A stretch of 64,000 bases of DNA from Planococcus maitriensis (lineage in GTDB: Bacteria > Bacillota > Bacilli > Bacillales_A > Planococcaceae). Under the pieces are notes generated by a model, which was given only the letters and a program-made list of their open reading frames with translations, did not search any database and had not been told where the DNA came from. A program made the translations under genes and the position numbers. Position 1 is the first letter of the stretch; every line of letters starts with the position of its first letter. Shown in pieces: positions 18,710 through 28,006 of the stretch. The stretch lies in assembly GCF_003289925.1 (NCBI RefSeq), contig NZ_QLZQ01000006.1:1-64000 (forward strand), in the 5' to 3' direction.

Positions 18710-21124
18710 TTGTCTCTTGTATTTCTGATTTTCATACCGATCCTTGCAGCGCTGTTTATACCGCTGCTATTCAAGCGGCTCGGCCAGATCCATACAGGCT
18801 GGTTCGTTTTGCTGGTGCCGGCAGCGCTGTTCTTATACTATGCCACCCGTCTTCCCTCAGTTATGGAAGGTGGCACTTATGTATCTGAACTTTCCTGGAT
18901 CCCTTCCCTCGATATTGCCTTTGTCGCGTATCTCGATGGGTTGAGTTTATTGTTCACCTTGCTGATCACCGGTATCGGCGCACTCGTCGTGCTGTACTCG
19001 ATTTTCTATTTGGACAAGCACCGCGAACAATTACATAATTTCTATGTGTATCTTTTGATCTTCATGAGCGCCATGCTTGGCGTCGTGCAGTCGGATCACT
19101 TGATCACGCTGTACTTGTTCTGGGAATTGACTTCGATTTCCTCATTCCTGCTGATCGCCTATTGGTATACGCGCGACCGTTCCAGATTTGGCGCATTGAA
19201 GTCGATGATGATTACCGTCTTCGGCGGGTTGATGATGCTTGGGGGCTTTGTGTTGCTCAGCATCATGGGCGGCACGTATTCAATCCGTGAATTAATCGCC
19301 CAGGCTCCGGAACTCGCCCAGCACGATTTCTTCATCTGGGCATTGGTTCTTGTACTGCTCGGTGCATTTACGAAATCGGCACAGTTTCCATTCTATATCT
19401 GGTTGCCGGACGCGATGGAAGCGCCGACGCCAGTCAGTGCCTATCTCCACTCCGCGACGATGGTCAAAGCCGGCATTTATTTAGTCGCCCGCTTGACCCC
19501 TGTGTTCGCCTTATCTGAAGTGTGGATGTGGCTCGTCGCCGGCGTCGGGTTATTCACGATGGTATGGGCATCGTTCTTTGCCTTGAAGCAAACGGACTTG
19601 AAAGGGATCTTGGCCTTCTCGACCGTCTCCCAGCTCGGGCTGATCATGTCCTTGCTTGGTGTTGCTGCAGCCGCTTACCACGTCGAAGGCGCTGCTGATA
19701 CTTATCTTAAATACGCAGCGTTCGCGGCGATTTTCCATTTGATCAACCACGCAACTTTCAAAGGAAGCCTGTTCATGATCGCGGGTATCGTCGACCACGA
19801 AACAGGAACGCGCGACATCCGAAAACTCGGCGGTTTGATGAGTTTGATGCCTGTCAGTTTCACCGTCGCATTGATCGGCTCCTTGTCGATGGCAGGCCTT
19901 CCGCCTTTCAACGGCTTCCTCAGTAAAGAGATGTTCTTGACGGCGATGCTATCGCTGCAGGAATTCAATATGTTCTCGATGGACGTCTGGTGGGTCTTGT
20001 TCCCGATCATCGCTTGGGTCGGCTCGGTCTTTACGTTCATCTATAGCTTGTATTTCGTGTTCCACACTTTCGCCGGCAAACACCAGCCGGAGCAATTGCC
20101 GAAACAAGCGCACGAGGCACCGATCGGCATGCTTATTTCACCGGTCTTCCTTGCCGCGTTGGTCGTAATGATTTTCTTCATTCCGAACTTGATCGGCGAT
20201 TGGCTTGTCAAACCGGCCGTTGCCGCCATCCAGCCGTTCCTTTATGATTCGCCGCAGAATGTGGACATCCATGTTTCCGCTTGGCACGGCTTCAATACCG
20301 AATTGTTCATGACGCTCGGTATTTTTGCCATCGGCGGCTTGATGTTCTGGACGCTGCGTAAATGGCAGCACCTCTACGACCTGTATCCGGATGCCATTTC
20401 ACTCAACCGCCTTTACGATGAAATGATGCTGCTCAGCGGCGGAGGGGCCAACCGCTTCTCACGTATTTACATGACTGGCTTTATCCGGTCATATCTCGTC
20501 TATATGTTCAGCTTCATGACCTTCATTGTGTTGCTGACTTTGTTCTTGAACGAAGCTTTCCAGATCGACTTCAGCAATTTAGCGCCAATTGGCGTCTATG
20601 AAATCGTCATCCTGCTGGCTTTGGTCGGTGCGACTTTAACGATTCTCGGCTCCAAGTCCCGCCTGACCGCAATTATCGCGCTGGGTGCTGTGGGCTATTC
20701 GATTGCGTTATTATTCGTCATCTTCCGCGCACCCGACTTGGCGTTGACGCAACTCGTCATCGAAACTATCTCGGTCGCCTTGTTCTTGCTGGCGTTCTAC
20801 CATTTGCCGCAAATCAGCCGCAAAGAAGAGCGCATGAAATTCCGTTTCGGCAATGCACTCGTCGCACTTGCCGTAGGCGTCACGATGACCTTGGTCGCCT
20901 TGTCGGCCCATTCACAGAAAGCCTTGCCTTCGATTTCCGAGTTCTACAAGGAAACGGTTTACTCGGAAGCAGGCGGCGGAAATATCGTCAACGTCATTCT
21001 CGTTGATTACCGCGGCTTTGATACCTTGTTCGAGATTGCAGTGCTTGGCATTGCGGGCATCGGGATTATTACGATGATCCGCCTTCGCCTCACGAAAAAG
21101 GAGGGTCAGCATGAGAACAAATGA
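18710..21124 (+). CDS. mrpA: Mrp Na+/H+ antiporter subunit A
   Basis: 804 residues; the largest subunit of the cation/proton antiporter, related to NuoL of complex I. The ND5-like part has the conserved WLPDAMEAPTPVSAYLHSATMVKAG region (Glu and His residues in proton-transfer helices). The C-terminal portion carries the extra MrpA domain fused after about residue 600. It exchanges Na+ for protons at the membrane and supports growth at high pH and salt. The TTG start at 18710 follows GGAAGGAGG. It overlaps mrpB by 14 bp, so translation is coupled. Confidence 0.96.
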   Translation: MSLVFLIFIPILAALFIPLLFKRLGQIHTGWFVLLVPAALFLYYATRLPSVMEGGTYVSELSWIPSLDIAFVAYLDGLSLLFTLLITGIGALVVLYSIFYLDKHREQLHNFYVYLLIFMSAMLGVVQSDHLITLYLFWELTSISSFLLIAYWYTRDRSRFGALKSMMITVFGGLMMLGGFVLLSIMGGTYSIRELIAQAPELAQHDFFIWALVLVLLGAFTKSAQFPFYIWLPDAMEAPTPVSAYLHSATMVKAGIYLVARLTPVFALSEVWMWLVAGVGLFTMVWASFFALKQTDLKGILAFSTVSQLGLIMSLLGVAAAAYHVEGAADTYLKYAAFAAIFHLINHATFKGSLFMIAGIVDHETGTRDIRKLGGLMSLMPVSFTVALIGSLSMAGLPPFNGFLSKEMFLTAMLSLQEFNMFSMDVWWVLFPIIAWVGSVFTFIYSLYFVFHTFAGKHQPEQLPKQAHEAPIGMLISPVFLAALVVMIFFIPNLIGDWLVKPAVAAIQPFLYDSPQNVDIHVSAWHGFNTELFMTLGIFAIGGLMFWTLRKWQHLYDLYPDAISLNRLYDEMMLLSGGGANRFSRIYMTGFIRSYLVYMFSFMTFIVLLTLFLNEAFQIDFSNLAPIGVYEIVILLALVGATLTILGSKSRLTAIIALGAVGYSIALLFVIFRAPDLALTQLVIETISVALFLLAFYHLPQISRKEERMKFRFGNALVALAVGVTMTLVALSAHSQKALPSISEFYKETVYSEAGGGNIVNVILVDYRGFDTLFEIAVLGIAGIGIITMIRLRLTKKEGQHENK

Positions 21125-21533
21125 TGTCATGCTTCAAACCGCCACAAAAGTGGTGACCTTCATCATCCTGATGTTTGCTGTCCATATTTTCTTCGCCGGG
21201 CATTATACGCCAGGCGGCGGGTTTGTCGGGGGGCTGTTGACTGCAAGCGCCATCGTCTTATTGATGCTTGCATTCGATATCCCGACTATCAAGAAAATCC
21301 TGCCGATCAATTACGTTGTGCTGACAGCTGTCGGCTTGTTGATTGCCATCGCAACTGCCAGCGCCTCGATCATTTTTGATGTCCCATTCTTCACACACGC
21401 CTATGATTATTTCGATCTGCCGCTGTTCGGTAAAACTTCCCTGCACTCGGCATTGCTATTTGATATAGGCGTCTATTTGGTTGTTGTAGGAGTAACGATG
21501 ACCATTATTCAAACGATTGGAGAGGATGAATAA
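21111..21533 (+). CDS. mrpB: Mrp Na+/H+ antiporter subunit B
   Basis: 140 residues with four membrane helices. The motif [16 protein letters not shown] near residue 25 is diagnostic for MrpB. It is part of the hetero-oligomeric Mrp complex. Its ATG lies inside the end of mrpA and its stop overlaps the mrpC start by one base. Confidence 0.95.
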   Translation: MRTNDVMLQTATKVVTFIILMFAVHIFFAGHYTPGGGFVGGLLTASAIVLLMLAFDIPTIKKILPINYVVLTAVGLLIAIATASASIIFDVPFFTHAYDYFDLPLFGKTSLHSALLFDIGVYLVVVGVTMTIIQTIGEDE

Positions 21534-21880
21534 TGGAAATAGTCATGTCGGTTGCCATCGGCTTATTGTTCATGGCAGCTGTATATTTAATGCTATCGAA
21601 AAGTTTGATCCGCATCATTATCGGCACCGGCCTCTTGAGCCACGGCGCACATCTTTTACTATTGACAATGGGTGGCCTTGGCGGCACCGCGCCGCCGGTC
21701 GTGGCGGATGGGGTTTCGGCAGCCGAGTATGCCGATCCTCTGCCACAGGCGCTGATCCTGACAGCGATCGTCATCTCGTTCGCGGTCACGTCCTTCTTCC
21801 TGGTGCTCGCTTATCGCGCATACCAGGAACTCGGCACAGACAATATGGAGCTATTGAGAGGTACAGAAGATTATGAGTAA
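21533..21880 (+). CDS. mrpC: Mrp Na+/H+ antiporter subunit C
   Basis: 115 residues, NuoK-like, with three membrane helices; the pattern [16 protein letters not shown] and [17 protein letters not shown] is typical, including the conserved helix with D-P-L-P-Q-A-L. Subunit of the Mrp complex. The start overlaps the mrpB stop and the stop overlaps mrpD. Confidence 0.95.
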   Translation: MEIVMSVAIGLLFMAAVYLMLSKSLIRIIIGTGLLSHGAHLLLLTMGGLGGTAPPVVADGVSAAEYADPLPQALILTAIVISFAVTSFFLVLAYRAYQELGTDNMELLRGTEDYE

Positions 21881-23354
21881 CTTAGCCTTGTTCCCAATAG
21901 TCATCCCATTGATTTTTGCCGCTATCTTGATGTTGTTCCCTAAAAAGCTGCATATGCAGCGCACAGTGGCGATTGCCGGAGTAGTCACGACACTCGCCTC
22001 TGCGCTTATACTATTCTCGAAAGTCAACAGCGACGGCGTCCAAGCCGTCACACTCGGCAGCTGGCCTGCCCCGTTCGGCATTTCCATGGTCTCCGATATG
22101 TTCTCGGTACTGCTAGTACTGAGTTCTACTATCGTCACGATGTTCGTGCTGTTCTACAGCATCCCGACAATCGGCGTGAAACGGGAGCAGTCGTTCTACT
22201 ATCCGGCTGTGCTGTTCTTGATGACCGGAGTCAACGGCGCTTTTACGACAGGCGATATTTTCAACTTATTCGTCTTCATCGAAGTGCTGCTGATGGCTTC
22301 CTATGCATTGATCGTACATGGCGGTGAAAAACCGCAGCTGCGCGAATCAATCAAATATTTACTCGTGAATATCATTTCGTCGGCATTGTTCGTTTCAGCG
22401 GTCGCGTATTTGTACTCCGTCACCGGAACGCTCAATATGGCCGACTTGGCCGTCAAGATCCCCCAGATTGAAGCGGTCGGCATCCTGACGGTCATTGCCG
22501 TCCTGTTCCTGGTCGTCTTCGGTTTCAAAGCGGCGATCTTCCCGCTTTACTTCTGGCTGCCAGGCTCGTATTTTGCCCCGCCAATGGCGATTCTTGCCCT
22601 ATTCGGCGCCTTGCTCACAAAAGTCGGCGTTTACGCCATCATGAGAACCTATACATTGTTCTTCACGATGAATACCGGATTTACGCATGAATTGCTGGCG
22701 ATCATCGCAATTTTGACAATCCTTGCAGGCTGCGTCGGGGCGCTCGCGTATTTTGATGTGAAAAAGATCATTATCTATAACATCATCATCGCGGTCGGTG
22801 TCATCTTGTTCGGCATCTCGCAAATGAACGCAGCGGGTGTCGAGGGCTCCATTTTCTACTTGGTGCATGATATGCTCATCAAAGCGGCGCTGTTCCTCCT
22901 GGTTGGCATCTTGACCGTCATCTTTGGAACGAGCGATTTGCGCAAGATGGGCGGATTGATCAAGAACTATCCAGTCTTTGGCTGGACCTTCCTGGTCGCG
23001 GCATTCGGCCTTGCCGGCATTCCCCCGCTAAGCGGGTTCCCAGGCAAACTGCTAATTGTCCAGGGCGGCTTTGAAGGCACCCATTTCTGGGGCAGCCTCG
23101 TGATCCTCGCGACCAGCCTTCTCGTGCTGTTAAGCGTTGTGCGGATATTCATCTACGCATTCTGGGGTGAGCCCGCCAGGATTAAAACAATCAATAGAAA
23201 ACACTATCTGTCGATGTTCGTCCCGACAGCCATCCTTGTCGCCTTGACTGTAGTCCTTGGCGCCGGTGCGGAACTCTTCATGCCGTTCATTTCGGACGCA
23301 GGTGAAGTGCTGCTGAATCCATCGCTCTATATTGATGCGGTATTAAAGGAGTAG
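21873..23354 (+). CDS. mrpD: Mrp Na+/H+ antiporter subunit D
   Basis: 493 residues with about fourteen membrane helices; NuoM/N-like antiporter subunit. Typical features are the Glu in [18 protein letters not shown], a Lys in [17 protein letters not shown], and the PLSGFPGK segment. It pairs with MrpA in proton and sodium movement. The start overlaps mrpC by eight bases; mrpE begins six bases after the stop. Confidence 0.96.
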   Translation: MSNLALFPIVIPLIFAAILMLFPKKLHMQRTVAIAGVVTTLASALILFSKVNSDGVQAVTLGSWPAPFGISMVSDMFSVLLVLSSTIVTMFVLFYSIPTIGVKREQSFYYPAVLFLMTGVNGAFTTGDIFNLFVFIEVLLMASYALIVHGGEKPQLRESIKYLLVNIISSALFVSAVAYLYSVTGTLNMADLAVKIPQIEAVGILTVIAVLFLVVFGFKAAIFPLYFWLPGSYFAPPMAILALFGALLTKVGVYAIMRTYTLFFTMNTGFTHELLAIIAILTILAGCVGALAYFDVKKIIIYNIIIAVGVILFGISQMNAAGVEGSIFYLVHDMLIKAALFLLVGILTVIFGTSDLRKMGGLIKNYPVFGWTFLVAAFGLAGIPPLSGFPGKLLIVQGGFEGTHFWGSLVILATSLLVLLSVVRIFIYAFWGEPARIKTINRKHYLSMFVPTAILVALTVVLGAGAELFMPFISDAGEVLLNPSLYIDAVLKE

Positions 23355-23360
23355 GTCAAT

Positions 23361-23840
23361 ATGTCTTTACAAGTTCTATTGAATTTCTTCCTGGCGCTCG
23401 TCTGGATGTTCATGACCGTGTCGTTCACTCCTTCCGGATTCGTCATCGGCTTTTTGGTCGGCCTTGGCATCATTGTCCTGATGCGCCGCTTTTTCTCAAA
23501 ACGGCTGTACATTCTGCGCGTCTGGGCATTGATCTCGCTATTCCTGCTATTCCTTCGTGAACTTTTCCTATCGAGTATACAGGTTTTCGCTATCGTCATC
23601 CGCCCGAAAATGAACATCAAGCCGGCCATTTTTGAAATGGAAACGGAACTCAGCAACGACTGGCAAGTGACTTTATTGTCAGCTTTGATCACATTAACGC
23701 CAGGCACCTTGGTCATCGGCATTTCAGAAGACCAAAAACGCCTGTATATCCATGCATTGGATTTCGAAGACATCGATTCGGCCGTATCATCCATCAAAAA
23801 TACGTTTGAACGGGCTATACTGGAGGTGAGCCGGTCATGA
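23361..23840 (+). CDS. mrpE: Mrp Na+/H+ antiporter subunit E
   Basis: 159 residues: two or three N-terminal membrane helices followed by a soluble domain with the conserved segment LSALITLTPGTLVIGIS. MrpE is an accessory subunit needed for stable complex. AGGAG precedes the start and the gene overlaps mrpF by four bases (ATGA). Confidence 0.94.
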   Translation: MSLQVLLNFFLALVWMFMTVSFTPSGFVIGFLVGLGIIVLMRRFFSKRLYILRVWALISLFLLFLRELFLSSIQVFAIVIRPKMNIKPAIFEMETELSNDWQVTLLSALITLTPGTLVIGISEDQKRLYIHALDFEDIDSAVSSIKNTFERAILEVSRS

Positions 23841-24115
23841 TGATGTTTTATTGGATCGCTTTGATGGTTGTCAGTTTTTCTTTCGCCGGCCTCTTGTTTC
23901 GCCTGGTCAAAGGGCCGACTGTTGCAGACCGCGTCGTAGCCCTCGATTCCATCGGGGTCAGCCTAGTCTCGATTGTGGCTTTGTTATCGCTTATCATTGA
24001 GACGGAATTTTTCCTGGAGGTCATTCTGCTGATGAGCATCCTGTCCTTTATCGGAACGGCCGCTTTCGCGAAATTCCTGGAGAGAGGGGAGATTTTCGAT
24101 CGAGATCCTCGTTGA
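23837..24115 (+). CDS. mrpF: Mrp Na+/H+ antiporter subunit F
   Basis: 92 residues with three membrane helices; conserved KGPTVADRVVALD motif after the first helix, found in MrpF and PhaF. The stop at 24115 overlaps the reading frame of mrpG. Confidence 0.94.
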   Translation: MMMFYWIALMVVSFSFAGLLFRLVKGPTVADRVVALDSIGVSLVSIVALLSLIIETEFFLEVILLMSILSFIGTAAFAKFLERGEIFDRDPR

Positions 24116-24479
24116 TATCCTAATCGTTGTTTTAATCGCCACTGGAGTGCTTTTCAGCGCCGTCACCGCGCTCGGGTTAGTCAGGCTGCCGGATGTCTAT
24201 ACACGGACACACGCTGCCTCTAAGAGCTCGACGCTTGGTGTATTGTCGATCCTGCTCGGTACCTTCGTCCATTTTTGGTTCAATGAAGGCATCTTCAATA
24301 CACAGATGGTCATCGCCATCGCCTTCCTGTTCATCACGCAGCCCGTCGCCGGACATTTGATCGGCCGCGCCGCTTATATGACAGGCATCAAAGTCGCGGA
24401 AGAAACGGTTCGTGACGATATGGGCCCTGCGATTGAAAAGCGCCGGAACAACCCGCAGGAAGAACTTGAAAACGAATAA
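24099..24479 (+). CDS. mrpG: Mrp Na+/H+ antiporter subunit G, probable ATC start
   Basis: About 126 residues, with the MrpG signature LVRLPDVYTRTHAASKSSTLG after the first membrane helix. No ATG, GTG or TTG codon precedes the first helix in frame. A GTG at 24147 would cut that helix away. An ATC at 24099 has GGGGAG seven bases upstream and gives EILVDILIVVLIATG..., the normal N-terminus of the family, overlapping mrpF by 17 bp as is usual in mrp operons. I therefore propose an ATC start; the GTG at 24147 is the conservative alternative. The identity of the subunit is certain. Confidence 0.85.
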   Translation: MEILVDILIVVLIATGVLFSAVTALGLVRLPDVYTRTHAASKSSTLGVLSILLGTFVHFWFNEGIFNTQMVIAIAFLFITQPVAGHLIGRAAYMTGIKVAEETVRDDMGPAIEKRRNNPQEELENE

Positions 24480-24512
24480 AAAAACTGCAGCCGATTTGGC
24501 TGCAGTTTTTTT
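24478..24512. terminator. Bidirectional terminator
   Basis: Stem AAAAACTGCAGCC with its complement and a 5-nt loop, plus T-runs, between mrpG and the convergent pepA. Confidence 0.88.
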
Positions 24513-26004
24513 ATTGCTTATTGCCCAGCTTCTCTACAAATAGCGCAAGCGTGCGCACCATGGCACCCGTTCCGCCTTGCGGGCCCAAATCATGCGCCGC
24601 ATCGGCATGTGAGGTTCCGGCGATATCCAGATGGATCCACGGCGTGTCGCCGACGAACTCACCCACAAAACCGCCGCCGAAGATCATATGGCCGTCGCGC
24701 CCGGGTGAATTGTTCAAGTCAGCTACATCGCTTTTACGCAGCCGCTTCTTGTCGTTTTCTGTGAGGGGCAATTGCCAGACGAACTCGCCCGTTTTCTTCG
24801 AGACTTCCAGCAGTTTTCCGAAGAAGGCGCTGTCGTTCGTCAAAGCGCCCGTTTTGTCTTTGCCGAGCGCAACGATGACGCCGCCCGTCAAAGTTGCCAC
24901 ATCCACCACTTGGCTTGCGCCGAGCTGCATGGCATACGTGACCGCGTCCGCCAATACCAACCGGCCTTCTGCATCGGTATTAAGGATTTCGATGGTCTTG
25001 CCGCTCATTGATGTGATGACATCGTCCGGCTTGAAGGCATTGCCTGACACCATATTGTCGGTGGATGCAATGACCGCCACCACGTCCTTGTCCGGCTTCA
25101 GCTCGCCAATGACACGCATCGCGCCGAGCACAGCCGCAGCTCCGCCCATATCCCCTTTCATGCCGACGATGCCGTCTTTCGGCTTAAGGGAATAGCCGCC
25201 CGTGTCGAACGTGATGCCTTTTCCGACAAGCGCAAGCGGTGCTTCGAAACTGTCTGTCGCTTTGTATTTCATGACGATCAGACGCGGTTCTTCGACAGAG
25301 CCTTGGTTGACCGCAAGCAGCGCGCCCATCCCGAGCTCTTCGATTTCGCTGCGCCCAAGGATCTCCGTTTCAAATCCGTAAGCTTCGCTAAGCTCTTGTG
25401 CATATTCCGCCATCGCCGTCGCAGTCAGGATATTCGCTGGCATGTTGACGAGTGTTCTTGCTTCGTTCACTGCCTCTGCATGGACCGTCCCGACGAATGC
25501 TGCATGGCGGATGGCATCTGCTGTATGATCAGTCAAGAAACTCAACGATTCCAGACGGTGATCCACTTCATTGGACCCAGTTTTATAATCGGCAAAGCGG
25601 TAAGCGCCCATCTGGATACCTTCTGCCGCCACATGTGCGACTTGCTCGCTGCTTACTTCCCCATTTTCGAAGGAAGCCGTGTAGATAGCGGCATGGCGGA
25701 TTTTTTCCTTGACCAATTGCTTTCCGGCGATGCCGAATGAACGGCGCAAATCATCTTCCGTCACTTTTTTGCGGTCTCCAACCCCGACAAATAGGACGCG
25801 CGGGATATCGCCTTTCAAAGTAGGATAAATGCTTAGCGACCCCGAATCGAATGATAAGCCGCCTTTGATCCAGTCGGCGAGACGTCCGTCAAAGCGCTCT
25901 TCTAAGGTTTCCCATCCTTCTGCATTTTCGGGGTGCCGGCTTAAACCGACGATTAGAATTTCTGCTTCGTTGTGTTCTGTGGGTTTCAATACATTGATTT
26001 CCAT
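24511..26004 (-). CDS. pepA: Leucyl aminopeptidase (M17)
   Basis: 497 residues. The C-terminal M17 catalytic domain shows the metal and catalytic residues in VGKGITFDTGGYSLKPK and the family signature NTDAEGRL. The N-terminal ~180 residues form the regulatory macro-like domain. It removes N-terminal amino acids in the cytoplasm with two Zn2+ or Mn2+ ions. This matches the B. subtilis YuiE gene position next to yuiD. The start follows AGGAGG. Confidence 0.95.
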   Translation of the reverse strand: MEINVLKPTEHNEAEILIVGLSRHPENAEGWETLEERFDGRLADWIKGGLSFDSGSLSIYPTLKGDIPRVLFVGVGDRKKVTEDDLRRSFGIAGKQLVKEKIRHAAIYTASFENGEVSSEQVAHVAAEGIQMGAYRFADYKTGSNEVDHRLESLSFLTDHTADAIRHAAFVGTVHAEAVNEARTLVNMPANILTATAMAEYAQELSEAYGFETEILGRSEIEELGMGALLAVNQGSVEEPRLIVMKYKATDSFEAPLALVGKGITFDTGGYSLKPKDGIVGMKGDMGGAAAVLGAMRVIGELKPDKDVVAVIASTDNMVSGNAFKPDDVITSMSGKTIEILNTDAEGRLVLADAVTYAMQLGASQVVDVATLTGGVIVALGKDKTGALTNDSAFFGKLLEVSKKTGEFVWQLPLTENDKKRLRKSDVADLNNSPGRDGHMIFGGGFVGEFVGDTPWIHLDIAGTSHADAAHDLGPQGGTGAMVRTLALFVEKLGNKQ

Positions 26005-26138
26005 ACATATCCTCCTTTTAACTTCATAACCAGTGTACCATTACTTCGGCTCCCGGAATAGCTTGACAAAGCGCGTGCTGCCACAGGCATATGGTATACT
26101 TTCTGTACGGAAATTAAGTGGAAGGGGCTGCTTGCCAA

Positions 26139-26612
26139 ATGGAACTCTTATCCAATACGCCATTAATGATTGCGCTGTTTGCGATTTTTTTCGCCCAATT
26201 CGTCAAAATCCCCATTCAATACGCGGTTACCCGGGAACTGAATTGGGGGCTTTTCACTTCGACAGGCGGCATGCCAAGTTCTCACTCTGCTGCAGTGACT
26301 TCCCTGACGACTGCGGTCGCTTATGAGGCTGGCATTTCATCCACGGTATTCGCGGTGTCCGCCTTATTTGCGGTGATCACCATGTATGATGCAACCGGTG
26401 TTCGGTTCCAGGCAGGACAGCAGGCATTGACAATCAACCGTTTGCGGCAGGATTTGAATAATTTCATGGAAGAAACACGCAAATGGCCTTCGAAAAAAGA
26501 GGAAGAGAAAATCGAGGAACTTAAAACGCTACTCGGCCACAAACCGAGCGAAGTGTTCATGGGAGCGCTGACAGGAATCGCGCTGTCCGTCATCTTCTAC
26601 AGCATGCTATAG
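26139..26612 (+). CDS. yuiD: Divergent PAP2-family membrane protein (YuiD)
   Basis: 157 residues with four or five membrane helices and the motif TGGMPSSHSAAVTSL, like the acid-phosphatase/haloperoxidase (PAP2) active site but in a divergent arrangement. The family (DUF212) is a candidate lipid phosphatase; activity is unproven. ATG at 26139 is used; a GTG at 26118 overlaps the AAGGGG site. It is divergent from pepA (134-bp gap) and convergent with yuiB. Confidence 0.88.
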   Translation: MELLSNTPLMIALFAIFFAQFVKIPIQYAVTRELNWGLFTSTGGMPSSHSAAVTSLTTAVAYEAGISSTVFAVSALFAVITMYDATGVRFQAGQQALTINRLRQDLNNFMEETRKWPSKKEEEKIEELKTLLGHKPSEVFMGALTGIALSVIFYSML

Positions 26613-26614
26613 AA

Positions 26615-26646
26615 AAAAGCCGGCCCGCAAACGCGGACCGGCTTTT
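26615..26646. terminator. Bidirectional terminator
   Basis: AAAAGCCGG...CCGGCTTTT stem with one mismatch, between convergent yuiD and yuiB. Confidence 0.85.
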
Positions 26647-26658
26647 CCATTAGTGGCA

Positions 26659-26988
26659 TCAAAACATTTGATACCCCATCTTGCGCAATATTTTCATGAC
26701 GATTCCGGAAGTGACTGCCCCGAGGAATCCAGCCGTCAGAACGGCAATATCACTGCCTGTCAAGGATTGGATGGTCTCACCGAGCATCGAAAAGGACTCG
26801 CCTGGGGCCGTAAAATAATCAAACACGCCGACATCGTCAATGACGAGCAGGATGACAACCGGATATACGACCGCCATCAGCCACGTCATACGCAACAGCA
26901 TGTTCAGTAAAAAGCCGATGCCGAAAAACATCACATAAAAAAGCAGGATGGAAATGATCAATTGGACAATGGTAAATGAACTGTTCAT
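26659..26988 (-). CDS. yuiB: YuiB-like membrane protein
   Basis: 109 residues with three hydrophobic segments (residues ~8-30, ~33-50 and ~75-100). Sequence and position agree with B. subtilis YuiB, a conserved protein of unknown function in the yuiA-yuiB-yumB area. A start with GGAGGT lies a few bases upstream. Confidence 0.78.
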   Translation of the reverse strand: MNSSFTIVQLIISILLFYVMFFGIGFLLNMLLRMTWLMAVVYPVVILLVIDDVGVFDYFTAPGESFSMLGETIQSLTGSDIAVLTAGFLGAVTSGIVMKILRKMGYQMF

Positions 26989-27097
26989 GGACTCTAACCT
27001 CCGTTATTCCTTTCCTCAGTTTACCCGAAAGACAAACCCCTTTCAATGCGGAGGTACAGTATTCATGACTTTGTCACAGAAGCGCTGCCCATAGGAA

Positions 27098-27124
27098 AAA
27101 GAGCAGCTGTCGCAGCTGCTCTTT
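27098..27124 (-). terminator. Terminator of yuiA
   Basis: Perfect 12-bp stem (AAAGAGCAGCTG arms) with a 3-nt loop and a T5 tail on the minus strand, 15 bp after yuiA and before yuiB. Confidence 0.85.
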
Positions 27125-27138
27125 CGATTTTTCATAGT

Positions 27139-27267
27139 TTATTTGTTTTTACCGGATCCTGAACAGCAGGAGCACGTTTCGGAGCCGCCCAACCGTAGTT
27201 GGAAATATCCTTGGCCCGCGCAGTATGGGCAATGGTTTGCAGCAGTTCTCTTCTTGAAGACTGTCAT
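27139..27267 (-). CDS. yuiA: YuiA-like small zinc-ribbon protein
   Basis: 42 residues. Two CxxC-type motifs, CPYCAGQG and CSCCSGSG, resemble one zinc-binding repeat of the DnaJ central domain. The start at 27267 follows GAGGAGGTG; the longer frame to 27384 would run through a terminator hairpin. The protein is conserved in Bacillales beside yuiB; its function is not known. It lies in a cluster rich in redox and iron-sulfur genes. Confidence 0.82.
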   Translation of the reverse strand: MTVFKKRTAANHCPYCAGQGYFQLRLGGSETCSCCSGSGKNK

Positions 27268-27343
27268 TCGAAACACCTCCTCTGTTGTTTTTAATATTCT
27301 GATAGTTGGTAATATATCACGTATCGCAAAACACAGCAAACGA

Positions 27344-27379
27344 AAAAAGGCGTTTGTAAACGGATACAAACGCCTTTTT
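27344..27379 (-). terminator. Terminator of the NUDIX gene
   Basis: Perfect 15-bp stem (27344-27358 with 27365-27379), A5 and T5 at its base, in the gap between the NUDIX gene and yuiA. It could work in both directions, but only minus-strand genes lie beside it. Confidence 0.82.
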
Positions 27380-27444
27380 CTCATTTATTCTCTTTTATAC
27401 TTTCCTATTCTTTATTTTTCAAAATAATCTGTTAATTTTGTTTT

Positions 27445-27945
27445 TCATTTATGCCGGAAAAATAATTTATAGTCTGTGTAGCCGAAAATATGCCCAGGGT
27501 CGACGTCTTCGATGGGCTCAAATCCTTCCTCTACTATGTAAGAAGCCATTTCATGGAGCATGACCGAAGCACCTTCATCGCACGACAAGTCTTCAGGCGA
27601 GCGCCATGCAGCTTCATAGAGCTCTTCTTGCTGGGCTAGAACGGGCTGTGTTTCCTGCAGCGGGCGCAGCAAGAACACTGCCATGTTATCGCTGATTCTT
27701 CCCTTTATGACCCCGGAACGGAAACCGATCATGCCGATCACTGTGCAGTCGATCCCGGTTTCTTCCTTCACTTCCCTTAAAGCCGCTTGGTCGACCGTTT
27801 CGTCTTTTTCGACAAACCCCGCCGGCAGCGACCATTTTCCGTGCAGCCCGCCGTAACGCTTCTTGACGACGAGCCATTCGTTTCGTTGATTGACGACCAA
27901 GCCCGCAGCACCGAGCCAGACGTCTCCCCTTTTGCTTCTTGACAT
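27445..27945 (-). CDS. NUDIX hydrolase
   Basis: 166 residues with a complete Nudix box, G-F-V-E-K-D-E-T ... R-E-V-K-E-E-T-G-I (~residues 44-66). It would cleave a nucleoside diphosphate linked to another group; substrate unknown. The ATG at 27945 has GGAGGGAGT upstream; six codons earlier there is an ATG without a ribosome-binding site. It lies just after yumB on the same strand, separated by a terminator. Confidence 0.9.
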   Translation of the reverse strand: MSRSKRGDVWLGAAGLVVNQRNEWLVVKKRYGGLHGKWSLPAGFVEKDETVDQAALREVKEETGIDCTVIGMIGFRSGVIKGRISDNMAVFLLRPLQETQPVLAQQEELYEAAWRSPEDLSCDEGASVMLHEMASYIVEEGFEPIEDVDPGHIFGYTDYKLFFRHK

Positions 27946-27972
27946 GGCTTCCACTCCCTCCATCGCTATGTG

Positions 27973-28001
27973 AAAAAAAGCCCCCCGCGCTGGGAGGCTT
28001 T
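27973..28001 (-). terminator. Terminator of yumB
   Basis: AAAGCCTCCC / GGGGGCTTT stem and a T7 tail on the minus strand, directly after the yumB stop. Confidence 0.85.
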
Positions 28002-28006
28002 GATGT

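Noticed and set aside
24147..24149. GTG as the start of mrpG
   Set aside because: It would delete most of the conserved first helix, and has no good ribosome-binding site; ATC at 24099 fits better.
24521..25195. 224-codon frame antisense to pepA
   Set aside because: Ser/Pro-rich shadow frame with no family features.
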